Part shown: positions 39,116 through 47,258 of the stretch, one piece after another | Layout of the letters: the number at the start of each line of letters is the position of its first letter | Position numbering within the stretch: the first letter of the stretch is position 1 | Assembly (NCBI RefSeq): GCF_001591165.1 | Contig: NZ_BCUG01000004.1 | Location: forward strand, 1 to 64,000 | DNA length: 64,000 nucleotides | Source of the DNA: Thauera butanivorans NBRC 103042 | GTDB lineage: Bacteria; Pseudomonadota; Gammaproteobacteria; Burkholderiales; Rhodocyclaceae | Reading direction: 5' to 3' | The notes under the pieces: model-generated | The model's database searches: none | What the model saw: the letters and a program-made list of their open reading frames with translations, nothing else | What the model was told of the DNA's origin: nothing | Program-made: the position numbers and the translations under genes

Positions 39116-40585
39116 ATGCCCAGACAGTTCGCCGCCCGCATCTCCGCTTTCATGACCAGTCTCGCCTGCATCGGGTTGCTCGTCATCGGCGGGCCTGCGC
39201 ATGCCCAGCAGGCGGTGCCCGCTCCACTCGAGGTCGACGAAATTGCCGTGCCCGAGCGCGTGCTCACGCTCGATCTGACCCGCGACGCCAACGACATCTG
39301 GGATCGCATCCGCCGCGGCTTCGGCATGCCCGACCTCGACAGCGAGCGCGTCGGCGACCAGCAGGCCTTCTACCTGAACAGGCCGGGCTTCCTGAAGCAG
39401 GTGTTCTCGCGCGGCGGCCGCTATCTGTACTACATCGTCGACGAACTCGAACGCCGCGGCATGCCCACCGAGCTGGCGCTGCTGCCGATGGTCGAGAGCA
39501 GCTACAACCCGCTTGCCTATTCCCGCGCCCACGCCTCCGGCCTGTGGCAGTTCATCCCGTCCACCGGCAAGCAGTACAACCTGACGCAGGACAACTGGGT
39601 GGACGAGCGGCGCGACGTCATCGCCTCGACCAATGCCGCGCTCGACTACCTGCAGTACATCTACGAGATGCACGGCGACTGGCATCTGGCGCTGGCTTCC
39701 TACAACTGGGGCGAAGGCTCGGTTCAGCGTGCGCTGAAGCGCAATGCCGAGGAAGGCCTGCCGCTGGAATACAGCCACCTGCGCATGCCGGACGAAACGC
39801 GCAACTACGTGCCCAAGCTGCAGGCGATCAAGAACATCGTCTCCGAGCCGGAGCTGTTCCATTTCGAACTGCCCTACGTCGCCAACGAGATGCACTTCGT
39901 TTCGGTCGATGCGCCGATCGGCGTCGACCTCGCCACCGCCGCGACACTGTCGGGCATGCCGCTCGACGAGTTCCTCGCCCTGAATCCCGGCTTCAACCGC
40001 CCGGTGACGACGATGCCGGGCCAGGCCTTCATCGTTCCCACCGACCGTGCGCGCCAATTGCGCGAAGGCCTGGACGAATTGAAGCGCAGCGGCAAGGGCT
40101 GGAGTCTGCACACCGTCGAAAAGGGCGAGCGGCTGGAGCAGATCGCCGCCCGGCATGATCTGAGCGTGACCGAGCTGCGCCAGATCAACGGTCTCTCCGG
40201 CAATGCCGTGAGCGCAGGACATACCCTGCTGGTGCCCAGCGGCATCGACCCGGACGGCGCCTTGCAGGTCAGCAGCATGCTGCCCTTCGCCGCTGCAGCG
40301 GCACGCCAGCAGGGCTTGAAGATCGGCGGTTCGGGAGGCGGGCTCAAAGCGCCTGCCGCCGTGCGCACAACGGCGGGCGGATCGAAAAAGGCCGCGGCCC
40401 CGGCGAAGCCGGGCGCAAAGAAGGCCGCGCCGAAAGCAGCCCCCAAGAAAGCCTCGAAACCCGCCGCGAAAAAGGCGCCCCAAACCAGCACGGCGAAGAG
40501 CACCGGAAAGACCACCGCCAAGCCGGCAGCGCCGAAGCAGGCAAGCAAACCCGCCGCCAAGGCCAAAGCGCCCGCCAGGAACTAG
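39116..40585 (+). CDS. mltD: Membrane-bound lytic murein transglycosylase D-like
   Basis: 489 residues. A signal sequence (FMTSLACIGLLVIGGPAHAQ) is followed by the transglycosylase domain, with PMVESSYNPLAYSRAHASGLWQFIPSTGKQYNL (catalytic Glu in MVES) and LALASYNWGEGSVQRA. A LysM domain (HTVEKGERLEQIAARHDLSVTELRQINGLSG) follows. The C-terminal 110 residues are a Lys/Ala/Pro repeat tail resembling histone-like tails. It cleaves peptidoglycan glycan strands. No lipobox is visible. Confidence 0.9.
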   Translation: MPRQFAARISAFMTSLACIGLLVIGGPAHAQQAVPAPLEVDEIAVPERVLTLDLTRDANDIWDRIRRGFGMPDLDSERVGDQQAFYLNRPGFLKQVFSRGGRYLYYIVDELERRGMPTELALLPMVESSYNPLAYSRAHASGLWQFIPSTGKQYNLTQDNWVDERRDVIASTNAALDYLQYIYEMHGDWHLALASYNWGEGSVQRALKRNAEEGLPLEYSHLRMPDETRNYVPKLQAIKNIVSEPELFHFELPYVANEMHFVSVDAPIGVDLATAATLSGMPLDEFLALNPGFNRPVTTMPGQAFIVPTDRARQLREGLDELKRSGKGWSLHTVEKGERLEQIAARHDLSVTELRQINGLSGNAVSAGHTLLVPSGIDPDGALQVSSMLPFAAAAARQQGLKIGGSGGGLKAPAAVRTTAGGSKKAAAPAKPGAKKAAPKAAPKKASKPAAKKAPQTSTAKSTGKTTAKPAAPKQASKPAAKAKAPARN

Positions 40586-40842
40586 GTGTGGATGGGTCGG
40601 GCCGCGTAGGTCGGGCCGCGTAGCCAGCGCAGCAAAACCCGACATCGCTGCGCTCGCTCTCGAGATGGCGGATTTCGCCTTCGGCATCTACCGATGCGGC
40701 CCGCCCCATCTCGCCGCCAGACTGCCCTGCTCAATCCCCCAGCGAGCGCAGGATGGGAAGAGCCGAAGGCGAAACCCATCGCCTCAAGCGTGGCGCGGTG
40801 GGTTCCGCTGCACTCTGGCCCCCTGCCTAGTTGCCTTCCTGC
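40586..40842. other. Intergenic region after mltD
   Basis: 257 bp between convergent genes. It contains a tandem TCGGGCCGCGTAG duplication near 40598-40623 and palindrome-like GC-rich sequence resembling dispersed intergenic repeats of such genomes. No gene supported. Confidence 0.4.
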
Positions 40843-42903
40843 TCAATCTCCCAGCCGCGGCCAGTGGCAGCGGAAACGGTGGCCCTGGCCGAACTCGGTC
40901 ACCGGCGGGTAGCTGATGCGGCAGACTTCGGTCGCGTGCGGGCAGCGCGGATGGAAGTGGCAGCCCGCCGGCGGGTTCAGCGGCGAAGGCAGGTCGCTCG
41001 CGACCGGCGCCGCATCGCCACCCTTGCCGCTCATTTCCCTGTGCTCCTCGCCGATCCTCGGCACCGCGGCGAGCAAGGCGCGCGTATAGGGATGGGCCGG
41101 CGCGCGCAGCACCTTGTCGGCCGGCCCCTGCTCGACGATGCGCCCGAGGTACATCACCGCCACGTCGTCTGCCAGGTATTCGACCACCGCCAGGTTGTGG
41201 GTGATGAACAGGTAGGCCAGGCCACGCTCGGCCTGCAGCTCGCGCATCAGGTTCAGCAGTTGCGCCTGCACCGACACGTCGAGCGCGCTGGTCGGCTCGT
41301 CGCAGATGATCACCTGCGGCGACACCGCCAGCGCGCGCGCTACCGCGATGCGCTGGCGCTGGCCGCCGGAAAACTCGTGGGGGTAGCGCCAGCGCATGTC
41401 GGCCGACAGGCCGACGCGTTCGAGCAGTTCATCGACGCGTGCGCGGCGGGCATTCGAATCGGCTTCGACGCCGAGGCTGGCCATGCCCTCCTCGATGATG
41501 TCGCCGACGCGCATGCGCGGATTGAGCGACGCGAACGGATCCTGGAACACCATCTGCACCACCCGGCGCATGGCCCGCAGCGCTTCGCCGCGGTGCGCGC
41601 TGATGTTCTCGCCGCCGAGGAAGAGCTCGCCGGCGGTCGGCTCGATCAGCTTCAGCGCGGCCTTGCCGACCGTGGTCTTGCCGCAGCCCGATTCGCCGAC
41701 CAGCGCCAGCGTCCGCCCGGGTGCGAGGCTCAGGCTGACGCCGTCGACCGCGCGGACATGCCCGACCGTACGCCGCAGCAGCCCTTTGCGCACCGGGAAA
41801 TGGACGCTGAGATCCTGCACTTCCAGCACCGGCGCAGCCGGGCGCGCGCGCCATGGCGCGGCCTCCGGCTGCACGCCGGCAGGCCGGTGATGCGGCACGG
41901 CCACGCCTTCGTACAGATGGCAGCGCACCGCCTGCTCGCCGATGCGGTGCCAGGCCGGCGACTCGTCGTCACAGCGATCGAAGGCCAGCGCGCAGCGTTC
42001 GGCGAAGCGGCAACCCGGAAAATCCCGGTCCAGCGTCGGCACGGCGCCGCTGGGCGCATCCAGCGGCGCGCCCCGCTTCGCCGCGCCCGGCAAGGCGGCG
42101 AACAGCTTGCGCGAGTATGGATGCAGCGGTGCGTGGAAGAAGGCTTCACGCGGCCCGGTCTCGACCAGTTCGCCCGCGTACATCACGCCGACCCGGTGCG
42201 CCATGCGCGCCACCACGCCGAGATCGTGCGTGATCAGCAGCATGCCCATGCCGCGCTCGGCCTGGATCTTCACCAGCAGGTCCAGCACCTGGGCCTGGAC
42301 GGTGACGTCGAGCGCCGTCGTCGGCTCGTCGGCGATCAGCAGCTGCGGCTGTCCGGCGAGCGCCATCGCGATCATCACGCGCTGCTTCATGCCGCCGGAG
42401 AACTGGAACGGGAAATCGCGCAGCCGCCGTGCCGGATCGGGAATGCCGACCGCTTCGAGCAGGCGACAGGCTTCCGCTTCGGCCCGCACGCCGTTCACCC
42501 CATGCTGCGCCAGCGCCTCGGCGATCTGGGCACCGACCGTCATCACCGGATTCAGGCTGGTCGAGGGCTCCTGGAAGATCATGCCGATGCGCCCGCCGCG
42601 CACGCTGCGCATCACCGACTCCGGCAGGCGCAGCAGGTCTTCGCCGCCCAGGCGGATCTCGCCGCGCTCGATGCGGCCGCCGTCGGGCAGCAGCCGCGTC
42701 AGCGCGAGCGCGGTAATCGATTTGCCGCAGCCCGATTCGCCGAGCAGCGCGAAGGTCTCGCCTGCGGCGATCGCCAGATCCACGCCGTCGACCGGCCGCG
42801 CCGCGACGGCGCCACCGCGGTCGATGGCGACGGCGAGCCCGGAGACGGACAGAAGCGGAACGGCACCGCCGGAAGAAGCCGCGGCTGGCGCGGAAAGGTT
42901 CAT
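40843..42903 (-). CDS. Dipeptide/oligopeptide-type ABC transporter, fused double ATPase (YejF-like)
   Basis: 686 residues from ATG 42903. Two complete ABC ATPase modules, each with GESGCGK(S/T) Walker A, an LSGG-type signature (FQFSGGMKQRVMIAMALAG; HEFSGGQRQRIAVARALAV) and a D-E-P-T Walker B. Oligopeptide C-terminal regions with zinc-binding-like Cys clusters lie after each. YejF-type proteins energise peptide or microcin C uptake. No permease or binding protein is adjacent in this window. Confidence 0.88.
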   Translation of the reverse strand: MNLSAPAAASSGGAVPLLSVSGLAVAIDRGGAVAARPVDGVDLAIAAGETFALLGESGCGKSITALALTRLLPDGGRIERGEIRLGGEDLLRLPESVMRSVRGGRIGMIFQEPSTSLNPVMTVGAQIAEALAQHGVNGVRAEAEACRLLEAVGIPDPARRLRDFPFQFSGGMKQRVMIAMALAGQPQLLIADEPTTALDVTVQAQVLDLLVKIQAERGMGMLLITHDLGVVARMAHRVGVMYAGELVETGPREAFFHAPLHPYSRKLFAALPGAAKRGAPLDAPSGAVPTLDRDFPGCRFAERCALAFDRCDDESPAWHRIGEQAVRCHLYEGVAVPHHRPAGVQPEAAPWRARPAAPVLEVQDLSVHFPVRKGLLRRTVGHVRAVDGVSLSLAPGRTLALVGESGCGKTTVGKAALKLIEPTAGELFLGGENISAHRGEALRAMRRVVQMVFQDPFASLNPRMRVGDIIEEGMASLGVEADSNARRARVDELLERVGLSADMRWRYPHEFSGGQRQRIAVARALAVSPQVIICDEPTSALDVSVQAQLLNLMRELQAERGLAYLFITHNLAVVEYLADDVAVMYLGRIVEQGPADKVLRAPAHPYTRALLAAVPRIGEEHREMSGKGGDAAPVASDLPSPLNPPAGCHFHPRCPHATEVCRISYPPVTEFGQGHRFRCHWPRLGD

Positions 42904-42967
42904 TGCTGGCGTTGTCTGGCTATGTCCGGAACTGCGGCAGCCCCGGAGCGCAACAGAAAAGAGACTG

Positions 42968-42989
42968 AAAAAAGGCCGCTTGCGCGGCC
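42968..42989 (-). terminator. Terminator after slyD
   Basis: GGCCGC-TTGC-GCGGCC on the minus strand followed by six T. It ends the bcp-slyD transcript before the ABC transporter gene. Confidence 0.75.
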
Positions 42990-42998
42990 TGGGCACGA

Positions 42999-43484
42999 TC
43001 AGTGGTGATGTCCGCCCGCGCCATGAACGTGGCCGTGGGAGACTTCCTCGGCGGTGGCGGCACGCACTTCGGCGACGGTGACCTCGAACACCAGCGCGAC
43101 ACCGGCCAGCGGATGGTTGCCGTCGACCACGACCTTGCCGTCGGCGATGTCGGTGATGCGGTAGATGACGTCGTCCTCACCGTCGTCGGAGGTGCGCTCG
43201 AAGCTCATGCCGACTTCGATATTGTCCGGAAACAGCTTGGCGTCCTCGACCAGGATCAGTTCCTCGTCGTAGTCGCCGAAGGCGTCTTCCGGCTGCAGCT
43301 TGACCTGGAAGCTTTCACCGACCTTCTTGCCGTGCAGGGTTTCTTCCAGCACCGGGAAGATGCCGTCGTATCCGCCGTGCAGATACACCAGCGGGTGCTG
43401 GCCATCGTCGATGACGGCGCCGTCCGTGTCGCGGACGGTGTAGTTGAGCGTCACGACGCTATTTTTCACGATTTCATTCTGCAT
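42999..43484 (-). CDS. slyD: FKBP-type peptidyl-prolyl isomerase SlyD
   Basis: 161 residues from ATG 43484. The FKBP core (VVTLNYTVRDTDGAVIDDG, GVYD..LE..LHGKKVGESFQVKLQPEDAFG) with an IF domain insert and a GNHPLAG signature. The C-terminal His-rich tail (GHVHGAGGHHH) is short but of SlyD metal-binding type. Proline isomerase and nickel chaperone by homology. Its start overlaps the bcp stop by 11 bases. Confidence 0.93.
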   Translation of the reverse strand: MQNEIVKNSVVTLNYTVRDTDGAVIDDGQHPLVYLHGGYDGIFPVLEETLHGKKVGESFQVKLQPEDAFGDYDEELILVEDAKLFPDNIEVGMSFERTSDDGEDDVIYRITDIADGKVVVDGNHPLAGVALVFEVTVAEVRAATAEEVSHGHVHGAGGHHH

Positions 43485-43956
43485 TGTCGGCTTCCAGTTT
43501 CTTGACCAGTTCAAAAACCGCAGCCGCGTGGCCACGGGGTGCTACATCATAGAGCGCATGGCGGATCACGCCCCGTTTGTCGATGATGAAGGTCGAGCGC
43601 CGCACGCCCGTCTTCTTGATGCCATCGACTTCCTTCTGCTGCCATACGCCGTACAGGCGACAGACCTCCTTGTCGGCATCCGACAGCAGCCGGATCGACA
43701 GGCCTTCCTCGTCGCGGAAATCGGCGTGCGTCAGGCAGTCGTCAGGACTCACGCCGACCACGATGCAGCCGTGGCGGGCAAAATCGTCCTCGTGATCGCT
43801 GAAATCTGCGGCCTGCAGCGTGCAGCTCGGCGTCCGGTCGCGGGGATAGAAATAAAGAACCACATGATGCTTGCCCTGCAAGGATGCGAGGTCGAAGACC
43901 TCCATGTCCGCATCGGGCAAGGAAAACGGGGGCGCGGTATCTCCGCTTTGCAGCAT
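43474..43956 (-). CDS. bcp: Bcp/PrxQ-type thiol peroxidase
   Basis: 160 residues from ATG 43956. The AhpC/TSA fold with FYPRDRTPSCTLQAADF, where Cys at position 45 is the peroxidatic residue. The second Cys, normally five residues later in Bcp, is replaced here (AADF), so it is a 1-Cys or alternative-resolving type. It reduces peroxides with thioredoxin in this family. It is co-transcribed with slyD. Confidence 0.9.
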   Translation of the reverse strand: MLQSGDTAPPFSLPDADMEVFDLASLQGKHHVVLYFYPRDRTPSCTLQAADFSDHEDDFARHGCIVVGVSPDDCLTHADFRDEEGLSIRLLSDADKEVCRLYGVWQQKEVDGIKKTGVRRSTFIIDKRGVIRHALYDVAPRGHAAAVFELVKKLEADNAE

Positions 43957-44124
43957 GGGCTCTCCCTGACGTGAGGCGGATTCTAGCCGAGACCCCCGGC
44001 GAACTCTACCGGGGCCGGGCTGGGATTCCGGGTGGGGCTGGACCAACATGGCTCACTCCCTCTCTGTTTTTCTGTAACCGGAATAATAGATGCGCACGCG
44101 GCGTCCGGCCACAAACAAGTTCCA

Positions 44125-45606
44125 CTATCCGCGCACCTGTACCCTGCGCACGCCGCTGCGTACCACCGCGGCATAAGGCTCGAAGCGGCTGCGGTTCTCG
44201 TCGATCGCCAGGCCGCCGCCCACCGGCGGAAAGGCCCGCTGCGGACAGGAGGGGCGTTCGCACACCTTGCAGCCGGCGCCGATCGGTGTCGGCGCCTCGG
44301 GGTCGTCGAGCTTGAGCCCCTTGGCGTAGACCAGCCGCGAAGCGTGGCGCAGGTCGCAGCCCAGGCCGATGGCGAAGCTCTTTTCCGGTACGCCGTAGCC
44401 GCCGCGGCTGTGCGACACGCAGCGCGCGATCCACAAATAGGTGCGGCCGTCGGGCATCGCGGCGAGCTGGGTCAGGATGTGGCCCGGCCGCGCGAAGGCT
44501 TCGTACACGTTCCACAGCGGACAGGTGCCGCCGACGCGGGAGAAGTGGAAATCGGTCGCCGACTGGCGCTTGGAGATGTTGCCGGCGCGATCCACCCGCA
44601 CGAAGAAGAAAGGCACGCCGCGCGCATCCGGCCGCTGCAGCGTGGACAGGCGGTGGCAGACGGTCTCGAAGCCGACACCGAAGCGCCGGCCGAGGCGATC
44701 GATGTCGTAGCGCAGCCGCTCCGCCGCAGCCACGAAGCGGCCGTAGGGAAGCACCAGTGCGCCGGCGAAGTAGTTGGCCAGTCCGATGCGCGCCAGCACC
44801 CTGGCCTCGTCGCTGCGGAACGGTGCCTCGGCGGCGATGCGATCGATCTCCTCCCCCGCCTCCAGAAAGGCGAGCTGGGTCGCCATCTGGAAAGCCTGCT
44901 GGCCGGGTTCGAGCAGCGGCGACAGGCTCAGCACGCGCGCCACCGGATCGAACGCACGCAGCGGGCCGTCCTCGTGGCCCTCCTCGCCGAAGCCGGCGTC
45001 GTCTCGCACCACGCGCACGCCATGCACCTTCGCCAGCCGCGCCGCCAGCCCGGCAGCGACGTCGCCCGGCTGCAGCGACCAGGCCCCGAACAGGCGCTCG
45101 GCGAGATCGTCCAGCTCGGCGACGTGGTTGTGGCGGGCGTAGAAGAAGTCGCGCACTTCCTCGTAAGGCATCGGCGGTGCACCGGCCACCGCGCCGCGGT
45201 CCTCGCCCAGGCGGGTGGCGAGCGCATCGACGCGCTCCTCGGCCTCGCGGCAGCGCCGGTCGAGCGCGATCAGGGCGCGGCCGATGGCGGGCATGCCGGC
45301 GGCCAGTTCGCGGACGTCGGCCAGCGACACCGGTTCGTCCAGCATCGCGCCGAGCGCGCCGCTGCCGAGCACTTCACGCAGATCGGTGATCAGCCGAGCC
45401 TCGTCGTCATCTGAAAAGCGCTGCACATCCACGTCCAGCGCAGCGCTGATCTTCAGCAGCACCTGCACGGTGAGCGGACGCTGGTTCTGCTCGATCTGGT
45501 TCAGATAACTGGGCGAGATCTCCAGCGTCCGCGCCAGCGCCACCTGGGTCAGGCCGCGCTCCTCGCGCAGCCGGCGCAAGCGCGGGCCCATGAAGGTCTT
45601 TTTCAT
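44125..45606 (-). CDS. ScfR/RamB-type short-chain fatty-acyl transcriptional regulator 1
   Basis: 493 residues. An N-terminal XRE HTH (LRRLREERGLTQVALARTLEISPSYLNQIEQNQRPLT), a middle ImmA/IrrE-like domain and a C-terminal DUF2083-type domain with a Cys cluster (GCKVCERPSCPQRAFPP). This is the family of RamB/PrpR-type regulators that sense propionyl-CoA-related acyl-CoAs through an Fe-S or Cys site. It is divergent from prpC, implying control of the methylcitrate genes. A paralogue lies at 59397-60866. Confidence 0.88.
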   Translation of the reverse strand: MKKTFMGPRLRRLREERGLTQVALARTLEISPSYLNQIEQNQRPLTVQVLLKISAALDVDVQRFSDDDEARLITDLREVLGSGALGAMLDEPVSLADVRELAAGMPAIGRALIALDRRCREAEERVDALATRLGEDRGAVAGAPPMPYEEVRDFFYARHNHVAELDDLAERLFGAWSLQPGDVAAGLAARLAKVHGVRVVRDDAGFGEEGHEDGPLRAFDPVARVLSLSPLLEPGQQAFQMATQLAFLEAGEEIDRIAAEAPFRSDEARVLARIGLANYFAGALVLPYGRFVAAAERLRYDIDRLGRRFGVGFETVCHRLSTLQRPDARGVPFFFVRVDRAGNISKRQSATDFHFSRVGGTCPLWNVYEAFARPGHILTQLAAMPDGRTYLWIARCVSHSRGGYGVPEKSFAIGLGCDLRHASRLVYAKGLKLDDPEAPTPIGAGCKVCERPSCPQRAFPPVGGGLAIDENRSRFEPYAAVVRSGVRRVQVRG

Positions 45607-45931
45607 GCTGGCTCCGATAACAAGGCCAATTGATTCGCAAAATTTGCAAGTCAGGCCTGATAAATTTACAAAATACACAAAATCAATAACTTATATTACT
45701 TTTTTGCTGCGTATTCTTGCAAATCATCGTCAAGCCACACCCTTCGCCTCGTGAACGCCTCCAGCCGCGGCAGTGGCCGGCCAAGATCTTCGCAGGCTTT
45801 GCAAATTCACTCATATCGCTTCGCAAAACCTCGCCTTTTCAGTCATTTACGCAATTTTCTCGCTGCGTATAGTGCGCTCCATCGACACCGGCGGCCCTCC
45901 CGCCCGTGCCCATCCACCGAAGGAGACCTGC
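45607..45931. promoter_or_regulatory. Divergent control region with TTTGCAAA-like sites
   Basis: AT-rich 325-bp region between the regulator and prpC. Four sites resemble RamB-type boxes: GCAAAATTTGC at 45637-45647 (perfect palindrome), CTTGCAAATC at 45716-45725, GCTTTGCAAATTC at 45796-45808 and TTCGCAAAACC at 45820-45830. An AGGAGA ribosome site precedes prpC. They are good candidates for regulator binding. Confidence 0.6.
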
Positions 45932-47089
45932 ATGAGCACTGCTACCACCGAGACCGCGCCGAAGACGAAGAAATCGGTCGCCCTGTCCGGCGTCACCGCC
46001 GGCAACACCGCCTTGTGCACCGTCGGCAGAAGCGGCAACGACCTGCACTACCGCGGCTACGACATCCTCGACCTCGCCGAACAATGCGAATTCGAGGAAG
46101 TCGCCCACCTGCTGGTGCATGGCAAGCTGCCGACCAAGGCCGAACTGCGCGCCTACAAGGCGAAGCTGAAGGCCATGCGTGGCCTGCCCGCCAGCGTCAA
46201 GGAAGCGCTCGAGCGCCTGCCCGCCTCCGCTCATCCGATGGACGTGATGCGCACCGGCGTGTCGGCGCTCGGCTGTGTGCTGCCGGAGAAGGACGACCAC
46301 AACACCCCCGGCGCGCGCGACATCGCCGACCGCCTGCTGGCTTCGCTCGGCTCGATGCTGCTGTACTGGTATCACTGGTCGACCAAGGGCCAGCGCATCG
46401 AAGTCGAGACCGACGACGACTCGATCGGTGCTCACTTCCTGCACCTGCTGCACGGCGAAACGCCGCCGGCAAGCTGGGTGCGCGCGATGCACACGTCGCT
46501 GAACCTGTACGCCGAACACGAGTTCAACGCCTCGACCTTCACCGCCCGCGTCATCGCCGGCACCGGCAGCGACATGTATTCGGCGATCGCTGGCGCCATC
46601 GGTGCGCTGCGCGGCCCCAAGCACGGCGGCGCCAACGAGGTGGCGTTCGAGATCCAGAAGCGCTACGACAACCCGGACGAGGCCGAGGCCGACATCCGCC
46701 GCCGCGTCGGCAACAAGGAAGTCGTGATCGGCTTCGGCCACCCTGTCTATACCGTCAGCGATCCGCGCAACGTGGTCATCAAGGGTGTCGCCAAGCGTCT
46801 GTCGGATGAAGCCGGCTCGACCAAGATGTACGACATCGCCGGGCGCCTGGAACAGGTGATGCGGGAAGTGAAGCAGATGTTCCCCAACCTCGACTGGTTC
46901 AGCGCGGTCAGCTATCACATGATGGGCGTGCCGACGGCGATGTTCACCCCGCTGTTCGTCATCGCCCGCACCAGCGGCTGGGCGGCGCACATCATCGAGC
47001 AGCGCATCGACAACAAGATCATCCGTCCGAGCGCCAACTACGTCGGCCCCGACGACCAGCCCTTCGTGCCCCTCGAGTCGCGCCACTGA
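45932..47089 (+). CDS. prpC: 2-methylcitrate synthase
   Basis: 385 residues. Citrate-synthase fold with [28 protein letters not shown] (catalytic His in PKHGG), [14 protein letters not shown] and a final Asp region. The YHWSTKG and [11 protein letters not shown] blocks are typical of PrpC rather than GltA. It condenses propionyl-CoA and oxaloacetate to 2-methylcitrate. It opens the prp cluster; the divergent ScfR-type gene controls it by inference. Confidence 0.95.
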   Translation: MSTATTETAPKTKKSVALSGVTAGNTALCTVGRSGNDLHYRGYDILDLAEQCEFEEVAHLLVHGKLPTKAELRAYKAKLKAMRGLPASVKEALERLPASAHPMDVMRTGVSALGCVLPEKDDHNTPGARDIADRLLASLGSMLLYWYHWSTKGQRIEVETDDDSIGAHFLHLLHGETPPASWVRAMHTSLNLYAEHEFNASTFTARVIAGTGSDMYSAIAGAIGALRGPKHGGANEVAFEIQKRYDNPDEAEADIRRRVGNKEVVIGFGHPVYTVSDPRNVVIKGVAKRLSDEAGSTKMYDIAGRLEQVMREVKQMFPNLDWFSAVSYHMMGVPTAMFTPLFVIARTSGWAAHIIEQRIDNKIIRPSANYVGPDDQPFVPLESRH

Positions 47090-47109
47090 GGAGCGCACCA
47101 CCGAGCGCC

Positions 47110-47154
47110 GTGGCGGCCGTGGTCCCCCTCCTGTCAAGGCAACACGGCCGCCAC
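47110..47154 (+). promoter_or_regulatory. Intercistronic hairpin between prpC and acnD
   Basis: A perfect 12-bp inverted repeat (GTGGCGGCCGTG and CACGGCCGCCAC) with a 21-base loop, without a T-tract. It may stabilise the prpC mRNA or reduce read-through into acnD. Confidence 0.6.
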
Positions 47155-47258
47155 ACACGGCGCCCCGGCGCGTGCGGCGGACTGCCCGCCGCGCCCTTTT
47201 CGTCCGCATCGACGCTCGCGACAACTTCTTTCGAGCCGGCCCCGGCCGCCCAGCACTC

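Noticed and set aside
38918-40687. Long open frame on the minus strand opposite mltD
   Set aside because: High GC gives open shadow frames. Its translation lacks domain features, while the plus strand encodes a clear MltD with signal peptide and LysM.
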